Shown here one piece after another: positions 51,493 through 60,044 of a stretch of DNA of 64,000 nt. A program made the translations under genes and the position numbers. The DNA comes from Caballeronia peredens (lineage in GTDB: Bacteria > Pseudomonadota > Gammaproteobacteria > Burkholderiales > Burkholderiaceae), in the NCBI GenBank assembly GCA_001544595.2, contig FCOH02000003.1:248001-312000 (forward strand), read 5' to 3'. A model generated the notes under the pieces. It did no database searches. It saw only the letters and a list, made by a program, of their open reading frames with translations, and was not told the DNA's origin. How positions within the stretch are numbered: position 1 is the stretch's first letter; every line of letters begins with the position of its first letter.

Positions 51493-51873
51493 TCATTCGT
51501 CGTATTCGGTGTACTTGCGCGCGTCGCCCTTCACCTTGTGCGCCGGATATTTCGAGCGATTCAGCGCCATCTTTTCGATCAACGCGCGGTGAAGATCGAC
51601 ATCGAGCGCGTCGGCCAGCATCACGAGATACGCGAGCACATCGGCCATTTCGTGACGGATCGCGCGCAGTTTCGTCTCGTCGAGTTCGGTTTTCTCGCCG
51701 GTTGCGAGCCACGTGAACGGTTCGAGCAACTCGCTCGCCTCGACCGACAACGCCGCCGCGAGATTCTTCGGCGAGTGAAACCGGCTCCAGTCGCGCTCGC
51801 GAACGAACTCGCGCAGCATGTCGCGCATTTGTGCGAGTTCGCCCGCGCCTTCCTGTTGGTCTTGCTGATTCAT
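51493..51873 (-). CDS. MazG-like nucleotide pyrophosphohydrolase
   Basis: A 126-residue all-alpha NTP pyrophosphatase. SVEASELLEPF and EMADVLAYLVMLAD carry the metal-binding acidic residues (ExxE...ExxD) of the MazG/dCTPase fold. KYPAHKVKGDARKYTEY at the end is typical of the RS21-C6/YpjD group. It probably removes modified or excess dNTPs. Its 3' end runs into a short 12-bp tandem repeat (ATTCGTCGCTC) near 51474-51500. Confidence 0.9.
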   Translation of the reverse strand: MNQQDQQEGAGELAQMRDMLREFVRERDWSRFHSPKNLAAALSVEASELLEPFTWLATGEKTELDETKLRAIRHEMADVLAYLVMLADALDVDLHRALIEKMALNRSKYPAHKVKGDARKYTEYDE

Positions 51874-52196
51874 TCGCAGCCTCTGCTGTTCGTTGCGCGT
51901 GCCGCGTAGCTTAACGCGGCGGTCGAACTCCCTCGTTCATCTCGTCGATTACTACGATCTATTTGTTCGTAGTTTTATCGCCATTAAATGCACGATTGTT
52001 TTATTTTATCGTTCTACGTCCGATTCTCGATAATTTTCTCGACATTATGCTCCCTCAAGACAATGTTCCGTCAGCCGCGCAAATTTCTTGCACTAGATAT
52101 CTACGACTCATAGAATCGCAGTTAATCAATGACGACGACGCGGTCCGAACCTCGAACCCGTCGAGCGAACTCAACATCGAACCAAGGAGCATCGAG
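51874..52196. promoter_or_regulatory. AT-rich divergent region with inverted repeat
   Basis: This 323-bp gap is much lower in GC than its neighbours, especially 51944-52130. CTACGA (51952-51957) and TCGTAG (51967-51972) form a 6-bp inverted repeat with a 9-bp centre, and a related TTTTATCG half is repeated downstream. No gene is supported. It is a good candidate for silencing by an H-NS-type protein and for an activator site of the oxidoreductase gene. Confidence 0.45.
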
Positions 52197-53402
52197 ATGT
52201 CCAAGCGCATTCTGGTAGTCGGAGCCGGTTTCGCCGGTATGTGGAGCGCCCTCTCCGCGGCGCGTCTTATCGATCAACACGGCAGGACCGATATCGAGGT
52301 CGTGCTGATCGCGCCTGAGCCGCATCTGCACGTGCGTCCGCGTCTTTACGAGGAAAATGCGGCGGGCATGAAGGCGCCGCTGCTGGACATCTTCGCGTCC
52401 ACGGGCGTCGGCTTCATTCAGGGAACGGTGGAACGCATCGACGTCGAACGCAGCCGGGTCGATGTGCTCGGCGCGGACGACTCGCGCTCGACACTGAACT
52501 ACGACCGTCTCGTTCTGGCGACCGGCAGCCGCCTGTTCCGCCCGCAGATTCCGGGGCTCGCGGAACATAGCTTCAGCGTGGATCAGGTCGACGAAGCCGC
52601 CGCGCTCGAAGCGCACATCAAGCGCCTCGCGGCGCAGGCGGATACGCCCGCACGCAACACGGTCGTGGTCGCGGGCGGCGGCTTCACCGGCATCGAAACG
52701 GCGGCGGAAATGCCGGCGCGGCTGCGCGCGGCGCTGGGCGAGAACGCGAATGTGAACGTGATCATCGTCGAGCGGAACAAGGAGATCGGGCCGGATCTCG
52801 GCGCGGGTCCGCGGCCGGTCATCGTCGAGGCACTCGAATCACTCGGCGTGCAATGGCGCTTGGGCGCGGCGGTGACGTCCGTCGATGCAGGCGGCCTCAC
52901 CACGTCCGACGGCGAACGCATCGAGGCGAGCACGGTCGTCTGGACGGCCGGCGTGCGCGCGAGCGCGCTGACCGCGCAGATTCCCGCCGAGCGCGACGCG
53001 CTGGGCCGCCTGCACGTGGACCGCAATCTGCGCGTGCTCGGTGTCGATACGGTCTATGCGACGGGCGACGTCGCCTACGCCGCGACCGACGACGAGGGCA
53101 ACCACGCGATGATGTCCTGCCAGCACGCGATGAACCTCGGCCGCTCGGCGGGTCACAACGTCGCGGCGGATCTGCTGGGCGCGGAGCCGATTCCCTACAG
53201 CCAGCCGAAGTACGTGACGTGTCTCGATCTGGGCCCGTGGGGCGCGGTCTATACGGAGGGATGGGAGCGCGAAGTGAAGCTGTCGGGTGCGGAGGCGAAG
53301 GCGCTGAAGACGCGCATCAACACCGAATGGATCTATCCGCCGAGCGCGGAACGGGACGAAGCCTTCGCGGCTGCCGACCCGTTGCGCATCGTGGTTGCGT
53401 GA
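52197..53402 (+). CDS. NAD(P)/FAD-dependent oxidoreductase (NDH-2 type)
   Basis: A 401-residue flavoprotein with two dinucleotide-binding sites: VVGAGFAGMWSALSAARL at residues about 7-24 (FAD) and VVVAGGGFTGIETAAEMPAR near 156-175 (NAD(P)H). TVVWTAGVRAS and VDTVYATGDVAYAATDDEGN (FAD, near 290) complete the pattern. Type II NADH dehydrogenases oxidise NADH at the membrane without pumping protons. The ATG at 52197 follows AAGGAG; the frame extends back to 51963 but lies in the AT-rich gap. Confidence 0.92.
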   Translation: MSKRILVVGAGFAGMWSALSAARLIDQHGRTDIEVVLIAPEPHLHVRPRLYEENAAGMKAPLLDIFASTGVGFIQGTVERIDVERSRVDVLGADDSRSTLNYDRLVLATGSRLFRPQIPGLAEHSFSVDQVDEAAALEAHIKRLAAQADTPARNTVVVAGGGFTGIETAAEMPARLRAALGENANVNVIIVERNKEIGPDLGAGPRPVIVEALESLGVQWRLGAAVTSVDAGGLTTSDGERIEASTVVWTAGVRASALTAQIPAERDALGRLHVDRNLRVLGVDTVYATGDVAYAATDDEGNHAMMSCQHAMNLGRSAGHNVAADLLGAEPIPYSQPKYVTCLDLGPWGAVYTEGWEREVKLSGAEAKALKTRINTEWIYPPSAERDEAFAAADPLRIVVA

Positions 53403-53409
53403 TCGACCT

Positions 53410-54393
53410 TCACGCTGCCGGGTAAAGCCCCAGCGTGCGCGCATGCAGGCGCGCAAGGCCGAGCAGCGCATCGGTGAAGGGTGTCGGGACGCCCGTCATC
53501 GCGCCGAGTTCGCGCACCGATGCGACGAGTGCATCGAGCTCGACCGCCTTGCCCGCCTGCACGTCCTGCAGCATCGAGGTTTTCATTGCGCCGAGCTTGA
53601 GCGTGACGGCGTGACGATCTGCCGGCGCCTGCTCGATCGGAATGCCGAAGCGCGCGCCGATTTCCTTCGCTTCCAGCATCACGTTCGTCACGAAGCCGCG
53701 CACGAGATCGTCGCTCAGAATGCGGTCGGTGGTCGCGCCGGTGATCGCGCTGATCGGGTTCATCGTCATGTTGCCCCACAGCTTGAACCAGACGTCGCGT
53801 TGAATCAGTTGAGAGAGCGTGGCGTCGAAGCCCGCTTTCGACACGAGCGAGACGAGCGCTTCGGTGCGCGCGGTGGGCGCGCCCGTGGCCTCGCCGAGAA
53901 TCAGACCCTTGCCCTGATGATGCCGGATGACGCCCGGCGCTTCGACGAAACAGCTCGCATGCACGACACACCCGACCGTCTGCGCGCCCGGGATCGCGGC
54001 GGCGATTGTGCCGTGCGGATCGACGGACGACAGCCGCTTGCCTCTGAAGGGCTCGCCCAGGCCGTCGCAAAACCACCAGGGCACGCCGTTCATCGCAGTC
54101 AGAACCGTGGTCTCGCGGGAGAGCAGCGGCGCGATATGCGCGGCGACCGATTCCATGGCGGGCGCCTTGACCGCGACAACGACGAGATCCTGCACACCGA
54201 GGTCCGACGGTTCCGCGCTCGCGGCGACCTTCACTGTGTGCGCCGCGTCCTTCTCGACGAGCCGCAGTCCATCCTGCCTCAATACGTCGAGCGTAGCGCC
54301 CCGCGCGACCACGCTCACGTCGCAGCCCGCTTGCGCCAGCTTCACGCCGATCCAGCCGCCGATGGCGCCTGCGCCATATATGCATACTTTCAT
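53410..54393 (-). CDS. 2-dehydropantoate 2-reductase family protein
   Basis: A 327-residue NADPH-dependent reductase of the PanE/ApbA group. GAGAIGGWIGVKLAQAGCDV binds the cofactor, and KLWGNMTMNPISAITGATTDRIL carries the active-site lysine and Asn seen in ketopantoate reductase. It probably makes pantoate for CoA synthesis, but Burkholderia have several paralogues with other substrates. AGGAA lies before the ATG at 54393. It converges on the oxidoreductase gene with 7 bp between stops. Confidence 0.9.
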   Translation of the reverse strand: MKVCIYGAGAIGGWIGVKLAQAGCDVSVVARGATLDVLRQDGLRLVEKDAAHTVKVAASAEPSDLGVQDLVVVAVKAPAMESVAAHIAPLLSRETTVLTAMNGVPWWFCDGLGEPFRGKRLSSVDPHGTIAAAIPGAQTVGCVVHASCFVEAPGVIRHHQGKGLILGEATGAPTARTEALVSLVSKAGFDATLSQLIQRDVWFKLWGNMTMNPISAITGATTDRILSDDLVRGFVTNVMLEAKEIGARFGIPIEQAPADRHAVTLKLGAMKTSMLQDVQAGKAVELDALVASVRELGAMTGVPTPFTDALLGLARLHARTLGLYPAA

Positions 54394-54471
54394 CGTCCCG
54401 ATTCCTCGCGTGTGGCAATCAACCGTCTGCCATTGTAAGAGCGGGACGAGTCACGCGCCGTAAAAATCGGC

Positions 54472-54660
54472 TCAATGCGCGATGCCGACGGCCAGCTTCG
54501 CGACCGACAGCAGCGTCAGACCGAACGCACCCGCCAAGATCACGGCGATGACCGGCAGCAACGGCAGTTTGACCTGAGCGAAATCGGCGTTGTGCGATGC
54601 GCGTTTGCGCACGCCGAAGAAGCTCCACAATACGATGCGCATCATCTTCAAGAGGTTCAT
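54472..54660 (-). CDS. DUF2970 small membrane protein
   Basis: A 62-residue protein. MNLLKMMRIVLWSFFGVRKRASHNADFA is the DUF2970 core (WSFFGIRKR...), followed by one membrane helix LPLLPVIAVILAGAFGLTLLSV. It is a common betaproteobacterial inner-membrane peptide of unknown function. ATG at 54660 has AGGGAG upstream. Divergent from the sulfite reductase gene. Confidence 0.88.
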   Translation of the reverse strand: MNLLKMMRIVLWSFFGVRKRASHNADFAQVKLPLLPVIAVILAGAFGLTLLSVAKLAVGIAH

Positions 54661-54869
54661 GACCGGCTCCCTGCGTCTGGATACGTTTTCTGACGACTTC
54701 ATGATGCGCGCCGCGCCGGACGAAAAACAGCAGCAGTTGCCGCGCCTTCGACGGCAGCAGAACGACGCGGGAAGATCGCTGCTACCGTCGAATTCATCGC
54801 ATCTGCTGCTTGTCGCGGGGCGGCCGCGCCTTCTATCGTTGTCGCTCTCTCAGACGGGCCGCCGCATCC

Positions 54870-56639
54870 ATGTACCAATACACCGAGTTCGACAAATCAT
54901 TCGTCAGGAACCGAGCCGCGCAATTCCGCGATCAACTCGAACGCTGGCAGGACGGCCGCCTGAGCGAGGACGAGTTCCGGCCGCTGCGCCTGCAAAACGG
55001 CTGGTACGTGCAGCGTCATGCGCCGATGCTGCGCGTCGCCGTGCCCTACGGCGAGCTGTCGAGTGCGCAGTTGCGCGTGCTCGCGCGCATCGCGCGTGAC
55101 TACGACGATCCCGATCCCGAGGTCTATCGCGCGGCCAGCGCGGCGCAAGCCACGCTCGGCACCGAACGCCTGCCGACGCATTGCGCGCACTTCACGACGC
55201 GCACCAACGTTCAGTTCAACTGGATCCCGCTCGACAAGTCGGCCGACGTGATGGACCTGCTCGCCACCGTCGACATGCACGGCATTCAGACGAGCGGTAA
55301 TTGCATCCGCAACATTTCCTGCGATGAACGCGCGGGCGCCGCACCCGACGAGATCGCCGATCCGCGTCCGTTCGCGGAGATCATGCGTCAGTGGACGACG
55401 CTGCATCCCGAGTTCGCGTTCCTGCCGCGCAAGTTCAAGATCGCGATCACCGGCGCGCACGAGGATCGCGCGGCGACCGCGTGGCATGACGTCGGTCTGC
55501 AACTCGTGCGCGACGCTCACGGAGAACTCGGTTTTCGCGTATGCGCCGGCGGCGGCATGGGACGCACGCCCGTCATCGGCACGCTGATGCGCGAGTTCCT
55601 GCCGTGGCGGCACATCATGAATTACATCGAGGCGATCGTGCGCGTGTATAACCGCTACGGCCGGCGCGACAACAAATACAAGGCGCGCATCAAGATACTG
55701 ATCAAGGCGGAAGGCCAGCGCTATATCGACGACGTGAACGAGGAATTCCGGCAGATCGTCGAGCATGACGGCGCACCGCATCTCATCTCGTCTGCCGAAC
55801 TGGAGCGCGTGAGCGCGCTGTTCGTGCCGCCCGCGCTGCATATTCGTGAAGCGGCGCTCGACGACACAGAACTCGCCGCGCAAGGCGCGCGTCATCCGCT
55901 CTTCGCGCGTTGGCTGCAACGCAATGTCGCGCGCCATAAGGACCCTGCACTGCGCATCGTGACACTGTCGTTCAAGCGGCTGCTGCAATCGCCCGGCGAT
56001 GCGACGGCAGACCAGCTCGACATCGTCGCGGATCTCGCCGACCGCTTTTCGGCGGGTGAAGCACGCGTCACGCATACGCAGAATGTCGTGCTGCCGTGGG
56101 TGCGTTCGAGCGAGCTTTTTGCACTCTGGCAGGCGGCGCGCGATGCGGGCTTCGCCAGCGCGAACGTGCAGTTGCTGACCGACATGATCGCGTGCCCCGG
56201 CGGCGATTTCTGCGCGCTCGCCAATGCGCGCTCGCTGCCGATCGCCGAGGCCATCGCGGAGCGTTATCAGGATCTCGACGAACTCGACGACATCGGCGAA
56301 ATCGACCTGCATATCAGCGGCTGCATCAATTCATGCGGACATCATCACAGCGGGCATATCGGCGTGCTCGGCGTCGACAAGGACGGCCGCGAGTGGTATC
56401 AGATCACGCTCGGCGGCTCGGACGGCAGCGCGGCAAGCGGTGCGCCGCAGCCGGGCAAGGTGATCGGGCCGTCGTTCAGCGCGGCCGAAGTGCCGGATGT
56501 GATCGAAGCGATATTGACGACTTATCGCGACATGCGTGATGGCCGCGAGCGGTTCATCGAAACAGTGCGGCGTGTGGGCCTTGATCCGTTCAAAATCGCC
56601 GCAAATGCAGCACGCGCCAATGACGAGGTGACGGCATGA
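54870..56639 (+). CDS. Sulfite/nitrite reductase hemoprotein (CysI-like)
   Basis: A 589-residue siroheme/4Fe-4S reductase. The cluster-siroheme ligands are C442 and C448 in CPGGDFC and C485 and C489 in SGCINSCGHH. HFTTRTNVQFNWI near residue 110 is a siroheme-carboxylate binding segment. The arrangement with DUF934 downstream is typical of the assimilatory sulfite reductase of betaproteobacteria, which uses ferredoxin-like or unknown donors rather than CysJ. ATG 54870 is preferred over upstream in-frame starts that are not conserved. Confidence 0.93.
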   Translation: MYQYTEFDKSFVRNRAAQFRDQLERWQDGRLSEDEFRPLRLQNGWYVQRHAPMLRVAVPYGELSSAQLRVLARIARDYDDPDPEVYRAASAAQATLGTERLPTHCAHFTTRTNVQFNWIPLDKSADVMDLLATVDMHGIQTSGNCIRNISCDERAGAAPDEIADPRPFAEIMRQWTTLHPEFAFLPRKFKIAITGAHEDRAATAWHDVGLQLVRDAHGELGFRVCAGGGMGRTPVIGTLMREFLPWRHIMNYIEAIVRVYNRYGRRDNKYKARIKILIKAEGQRYIDDVNEEFRQIVEHDGAPHLISSAELERVSALFVPPALHIREAALDDTELAAQGARHPLFARWLQRNVARHKDPALRIVTLSFKRLLQSPGDATADQLDIVADLADRFSAGEARVTHTQNVVLPWVRSSELFALWQAARDAGFASANVQLLTDMIACPGGDFCALANARSLPIAEAIAERYQDLDELDDIGEIDLHISGCINSCGHHHSGHIGVLGVDKDGREWYQITLGGSDGSAASGAPQPGKVIGPSFSAAEVPDVIEAILTTYRDMRDGRERFIETVRRVGLDPFKIAANAARANDEVTA

Positions 56640-57025
56640 ACGGTATGAACGGCGTCAATCGCATGCGCATTCTCACGCAGCCTGATCATCAGGCGGAGAC
56701 GGACGAACGAGTCGCGACACTCGCGAACGACGACGACCCGCATACGCTCAAAGACCGGCTGTCGACGCTCTCGCGTATCGACCTGCACTTTCCGCATTTC
56801 ACCGACGGACGCGCCTACAGTCAGGCGTACTTGCTGCGCAGGCGGCTCGGCTTCAACGGAGATTTGCGCGCGACAGGCGATGTGCTGATCGACCAGCTCG
56901 TGCAGATGGAGCGGACCGGATTTTCCAGCGCAGTGCTGAAGGAAGGCGTGAATGCCGCCGACGCCGAACGACAGTTCGCGCGCTTCGCGGGCTTCTATCA
57001 AGAGGATTTGACGTCACCGCGCTGA
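56636..57025 (+). CDS. DUF934 protein (sulfur-assimilation cluster)
   Basis: A 129-residue protein. LSRIDLHFPHFTDGRAYSQAYLLRRRLGFNGDLRATGDVLIDQL is the DUF934 signature. The gene overlaps the CysI stop (ATGA). In many Burkholderia the order is cysI-DUF934-cysH; here the next genes are heat-shock proteins and no cysH follows. Function unproven but tightly linked to sulfite reductase. Confidence 0.9.
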   Translation: MNGMNGVNRMRILTQPDHQAETDERVATLANDDDPHTLKDRLSTLSRIDLHFPHFTDGRAYSQAYLLRRRLGFNGDLRATGDVLIDQLVQMERTGFSSAVLKEGVNAADAERQFARFAGFYQEDLTSPR

Positions 57026-57114
57026 TGCGGATTCGGACACATATAAGAGCGGCCCGGTGCCTTTCAAGCGCTTCGCCGCAAAAATAAATCACCCTCGAAA
57101 AATAGTCCCTCGGT

Positions 57115-57180
57115 ATTGAAACGATAGCCTTCGCACCTACCTTGGATGCAGAGGCAGCGACCATCCGCTGTCGTTTCAAT
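57115..57180 (+). promoter_or_regulatory. 13-bp inverted repeat and possible sigma-32 promoter ahead of the hsp20 genes
   Basis: ATTGAAACGA (57115-57124) and TCGTTTCAAT (57171-57180) are perfect inverse copies. The pairing extends by three bases with one G-U pair (57125-57127 with 57168-57170). The left arm contains TTGAAA (57116-57121), a good heat-shock -35; CCTACCTT (57136-57143) after 14 bp is a poor -10. It may be a DNA operator pair around a heat-shock promoter, or an RNA stem if transcription starts further upstream. Confidence 0.5.
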
Positions 57181-57208
57181 TTCCCGCTGCTGGCCTCGCA
57201 GGCATTCG

Positions 57209-57231
57209 CCTCATGGCTGCAACCATCGGAG
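57209..57231 (+). promoter_or_regulatory. Candidate RNA-thermometer hairpin over the hsp20 ribosome site
   Basis: ATGG (57213-57216) pairs with CCAT (57223-57226) around CTGCAA; beyond a bulged C the CCTC at 57209-57212 lies opposite the GGAG Shine-Dalgarno (57228-57231) with weak, mismatched pairing. Small heat-shock genes often use such imperfect hairpins (ROSE-type) that open on heating. The known ROSE UYGCU motif is not clearly present, so this is a proposal. Confidence 0.35.
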
Positions 57232-57239
57232 ACTCGACC

Positions 57240-57674
57240 ATGAGTGACTTTTATTTTGGCGGCGACGTGTTCTCGGAACTGGATCGCGTGCAACGGCACG
57301 TGTCCTCGCTCTTCGGCAATTTCCCTTCGAGCATCCGTTCGAGCCGCGCGGATGCGTTTCCCCAACTGAACATTGGCAGCAGCGACGACGCCATTCATAT
57401 CGTCGCGTTCGCGCCGGGCGTCGAGCCTTCGTCGCTCGATGTGACCGTCGACAAGGGCACACTCACCATCAGCGGCGAGCGTCGGGCACAGGCCGCGGCC
57501 GAGGGCTCGCGCACCTACGCCAAAGAGCGCTTCAACGGAAATTTCCGTCGCGTGATCGAGCTGCCGCAGAACGCGGACACCGACAAGGTCGAAGCCCGCT
57601 ATGAGAACGGCACGCTGAACATCACCATCGGCAAGCGCGAAGCATCGAAGCCGCGCGCGATCACCATTCAGTAA
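57240..57674 (+). CDS. Small heat-shock protein (Hsp20), first copy
   Basis: A 144-residue ATP-independent chaperone. The alpha-crystallin domain spans about residues 40-135: FAPGVEPSSLDVTVDKGTLTISGER, FRRVIELPQNADTDKVEARYENGTLNITIGK. The C-terminal Ile-x-Ile type tail is RAITIQ. ATG 57240 follows GGAG at 57228. It is followed after 13 bp by a second Hsp20 gene, a pairing common in proteobacteria where the two form mixed oligomers. Confidence 0.95.
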   Translation: MSDFYFGGDVFSELDRVQRHVSSLFGNFPSSIRSSRADAFPQLNIGSSDDAIHIVAFAPGVEPSSLDVTVDKGTLTISGERRAQAAAEGSRTYAKERFNGNFRRVIELPQNADTDKVEARYENGTLNITIGKREASKPRAITIQ

Positions 57675-57687
57675 GAGGGAATCCATC

Positions 57688-58092
57688 ATGACCGACAACA
57701 CGCAAATCGCCCCGCAAAACACGAATGAAGTGACGCGCAAGAGCCAGGACGCCACGCGTCGCCCGACCGTGACGCCGGCCGTCGATATCGTCGAGGACAG
57801 CCACGGCATCACGCTGTGGGCCGACCTGCCCGGCGTACCGCGCGAGAAGCTCGACGTGAAGATCCACGACGCGCGTCTCGTCATCGAAGCCGAAGCGGCG
57901 TTGCCGCCGTCAGGCGCGCTGCGCGTGCATCACACCGAAGTGCGCGCGCCGCGTTTCGCACGCGCCTTCACGGTGAGCGACGACTTCGATACCGCCAGGA
58001 TCGATGCGAATCTCACCAACGGCGTGCTCAAGCTGACGATTCCGCGACGCGAGGAAGCTCGTCCGCGCCGCGTCGAAGTGCGCGCGGGCTAA
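57688..58092 (+). CDS. Small heat-shock protein (Hsp20), second copy
   Basis: A 134-residue chaperone. An N-terminal spacer rich in Thr/Asn is followed by the alpha-crystallin domain: VDIVEDSHGITLWADLPGVPREKLDVKIHDARLVIEAE, FARAFTVSDDFDTARIDANLTNGVLKLTIPRREE. The NGVLKLTIP signature is conserved. It ends PRRVEVRAG. Co-transcribed with the first copy (13-bp gap) and followed by an intrinsic terminator. Confidence 0.95.
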   Translation: MTDNTQIAPQNTNEVTRKSQDATRRPTVTPAVDIVEDSHGITLWADLPGVPREKLDVKIHDARLVIEAEAALPPSGALRVHHTEVRAPRFARAFTVSDDFDTARIDANLTNGVLKLTIPRREEARPRRVEVRAG

Positions 58093-58127
58093 GCGCCATC
58101 GCCTGCATACCGCCAGAAACATCGCTT

Positions 58128-58155
58128 CGAACGGCCGCCATCGCGCGGCCGTTTT
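58128..58155 (+). terminator. Intrinsic terminator of the hsp20 operon
   Basis: AACGGCCGC (58128-58136), loop CATCGC, GCGGCCGTT (58143-58151), then a T-rich tract. It lies 35 bp past the second hsp20 stop. Confidence 0.85.
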
Positions 58156-58176
58156 TCTTTGCATGACGGACGCGCC

Positions 58177-58182
58177 TCTATA
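58177..58182 (+). promoter_or_regulatory. -10 element of the amino-acid binding protein gene
   Basis: A perfect TATAAT at 58177-58182, 60 bp before the GTG start at 58242. The -35 region is poor (TCTTTG at 17-bp spacing). The gene begins a transcript after the hsp20 terminator. Confidence 0.5.
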
Positions 58183-58241
58183 ATCGCCAACGGCGGTTCA
58201 CGCCGCCCACATTCATAAACTCATGCAAAGAAGGGACTATC

Positions 58242-59021
58242 GTGAAGAGGCTGTTGACGGTGTTGTTGGGTTCGATGCTGGCCGTGTCGATCGGCGCGCA
58301 TGCCAAGGAGTGGTCCACTATCCGCTTCGGCGTCGATGCGAGTTATCCGCCGTTTGAATCGAAAGCACCCGACGGCACGCTGGTCGGCTTCGACATCGAT
58401 GTCGGCAATGAACTCTGCCGGCGTCTCAACGCGAAATGCGTGTGGGTCGAAAACGCCTTCGACGGTATGATTCCCGGCCTCAAATCGCGCAAGTTCGACG
58501 GCGTGCTTTCCACCATGTCGATGACGCCCGCGCGCGTCAAGCAAATCGCCTTCTCCAGCAAGCTCTTCCACGTGCCCACGCGACTCGTCGCGAAACGCGA
58601 TTCGAGCATCCAGCCGACGGCGGACTCGCTTGCGGGCAAGACCGTCGGCGTCGAACAAGGCTCGATGCAGGAGACTTACGCAAAGGCGCATTGGGGCGCG
58701 AAAGGCGTGAAGGTCGTGTCCTACGCGGATCAGGATCAGGTCTATGCGGATCTGCTGGCCGGCCGCCTCGACGCGTCGCTGCAAAACGCGGTGCAAGCCG
58801 AACGCGGCTTTCTCGATACGCCGCGCGGCAAGCCCTATGGCTTCGCGGGCGGCGCACTGGAAGACAGCGCGATCTTCGGGCCGGGCACCGCAATCGGCCT
58901 GCGCAAGGAAGACACCGACCTGAAGGAAAAGCTCGATGGCGCGATCGCCGCAATGATCAAGGACGGCACGTACAAGCGTATTGAGCAGAAGTACTTCGAT
59001 TTCGATATCTACGGCGAGTAA
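58242..59021 (+). CDS. Amino-acid ABC transporter substrate-binding protein (HisJ/ArgT-like)
   Basis: A 259-residue periplasmic protein. Residues 1-22 are a signal peptide ending GAHAKE. YPPFESKAPDGTLVGFDIDVGNELC is the cluster-F amino-acid binding signature, followed by FDGMIPGLKSRKFDGVLSTMSMTPAR. The type is that of lysine/arginine/ornithine or histidine binding proteins. GTG 58242 has an AAGAAGGGA site upstream. No permease or ATPase genes follow, so it must share a transporter encoded elsewhere or be an orphan. Confidence 0.9.
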   Translation: MKRLLTVLLGSMLAVSIGAHAKEWSTIRFGVDASYPPFESKAPDGTLVGFDIDVGNELCRRLNAKCVWVENAFDGMIPGLKSRKFDGVLSTMSMTPARVKQIAFSSKLFHVPTRLVAKRDSSIQPTADSLAGKTVGVEQGSMQETYAKAHWGAKGVKVVSYADQDQVYADLLAGRLDASLQNAVQAERGFLDTPRGKPYGFAGGALEDSAIFGPGTAIGLRKEDTDLKEKLDGAIAAMIKDGTYKRIEQKYFDFDIYGE

Positions 59022-59026
59022 CGACG

Positions 59027-59818
59027 ATGACCCAGCCGCCCGCACGCGATTCGAGCAACGTCCATCACGCGGCCGTCGAAGGCTATACGGCCAACTCGGA
59101 AAGTTACGTGCGCGGGCGGCCCGACTATCCGCCCGAACTCGCGGGCTGGCTCACCGATACGCTCGGGCTCGCAGCGGGCGTGAGCGTCGTCGATCTCGGC
59201 GCGGGCACCGGCAAGTTCACGCCGCGTCTCGTGCACACCGGCGCGTGCGTGATCGCGGTGGAACCGGTCGATTCGATGCGCGCGAAGCTTGCCGCAGCGC
59301 TTCCCGATGTTCAGGCGCTCGCCGGCACGGCGCAATCGATTCCGCTCGCGGATGCGTCGGTGGATGTGGTCGTGTGCGCGCAGTCGTTTCACTGGTTCGC
59401 GGGGCGTCACGCACTCGACGAAATCCATCGCGTATTGAAGCCGGGCGGCAGGCTCGGTCTCGTCTGGAACATGCGCGATGCGCGCGTGCCGTGGATCGCG
59501 AAGCTCGACGCCATCGTCAACCAGTACGAAGGCGACACGCCGCGCTATTACTCCGGCGCGTGGCGCCACGCCTTTCCGCACGCGGGCTTCGGCGCGCTCG
59601 CGGAAACGCATTTCTCGATCGGACATACCGGGTCGCCTGACGACGTGATCGTGCATCGCGTGCGTTCGACGAGCTTCATTGCTGCTCTGCCCGAATCGAC
59701 ACGCGACGAAATCGATCACGCCGTGCGCGCGTTAATCGATGAAGAACCGTCACTGCGCGGCAAGCACGAAGTCACCGTGCCTTATGAAACGGCAGCGTTC
59801 GTCGCGATCAGGCAATGA
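59027..59818 (+). CDS. Class I SAM-dependent methyltransferase
   Basis: A 263-residue cytosolic enzyme. VVDLGAGTGKFTPRLV is SAM motif I (near residue 55), VIAVEPVDSMRAKL is motif II and VDVVVCAQSFHWF is motif III, as in UbiE-like methyltransferases. The substrate is unknown. It starts 5 bp after the binding-protein gene, probably in one transcript. The long gap to hpnR (226 bp) holds no feature I can identify. Confidence 0.9.
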   Translation: MTQPPARDSSNVHHAAVEGYTANSESYVRGRPDYPPELAGWLTDTLGLAAGVSVVDLGAGTGKFTPRLVHTGACVIAVEPVDSMRAKLAAALPDVQALAGTAQSIPLADASVDVVVCAQSFHWFAGRHALDEIHRVLKPGGRLGLVWNMRDARVPWIAKLDAIVNQYEGDTPRYYSGAWRHAFPHAGFGALAETHFSIGHTGSPDDVIVHRVRSTSFIAALPESTRDEIDHAVRALIDEEPSLRGKHEVTVPYETAAFVAIRQ

Positions 59819-60044
59819 CACGTTTTGACGCGCAATGAGCGCCCGGCCAGAGCCGACAGTAGAATGAACACGACCTCGCGCGTTTTTCATGCGCCAGGAG
59901 CAAGGCAAGAAGAACAACGGCCATCGCAGCAATTCAAGGCCGCGCACGATTGGAGATTCGATCCGCACGATGTAATCATGACCGGACGGCAGGCCCGTTT
60001 CGCGTCGGCTGACGATGCGCCGTCCACTCTCGCAAGGAGAGTCC

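Noticed and set aside
51474..51500. Short tandem repeat ATTCGTCGCTC
   Set aside because: Only about two copies at the 3' end of the MazG-like gene; probably a local slippage duplication with no further evidence.
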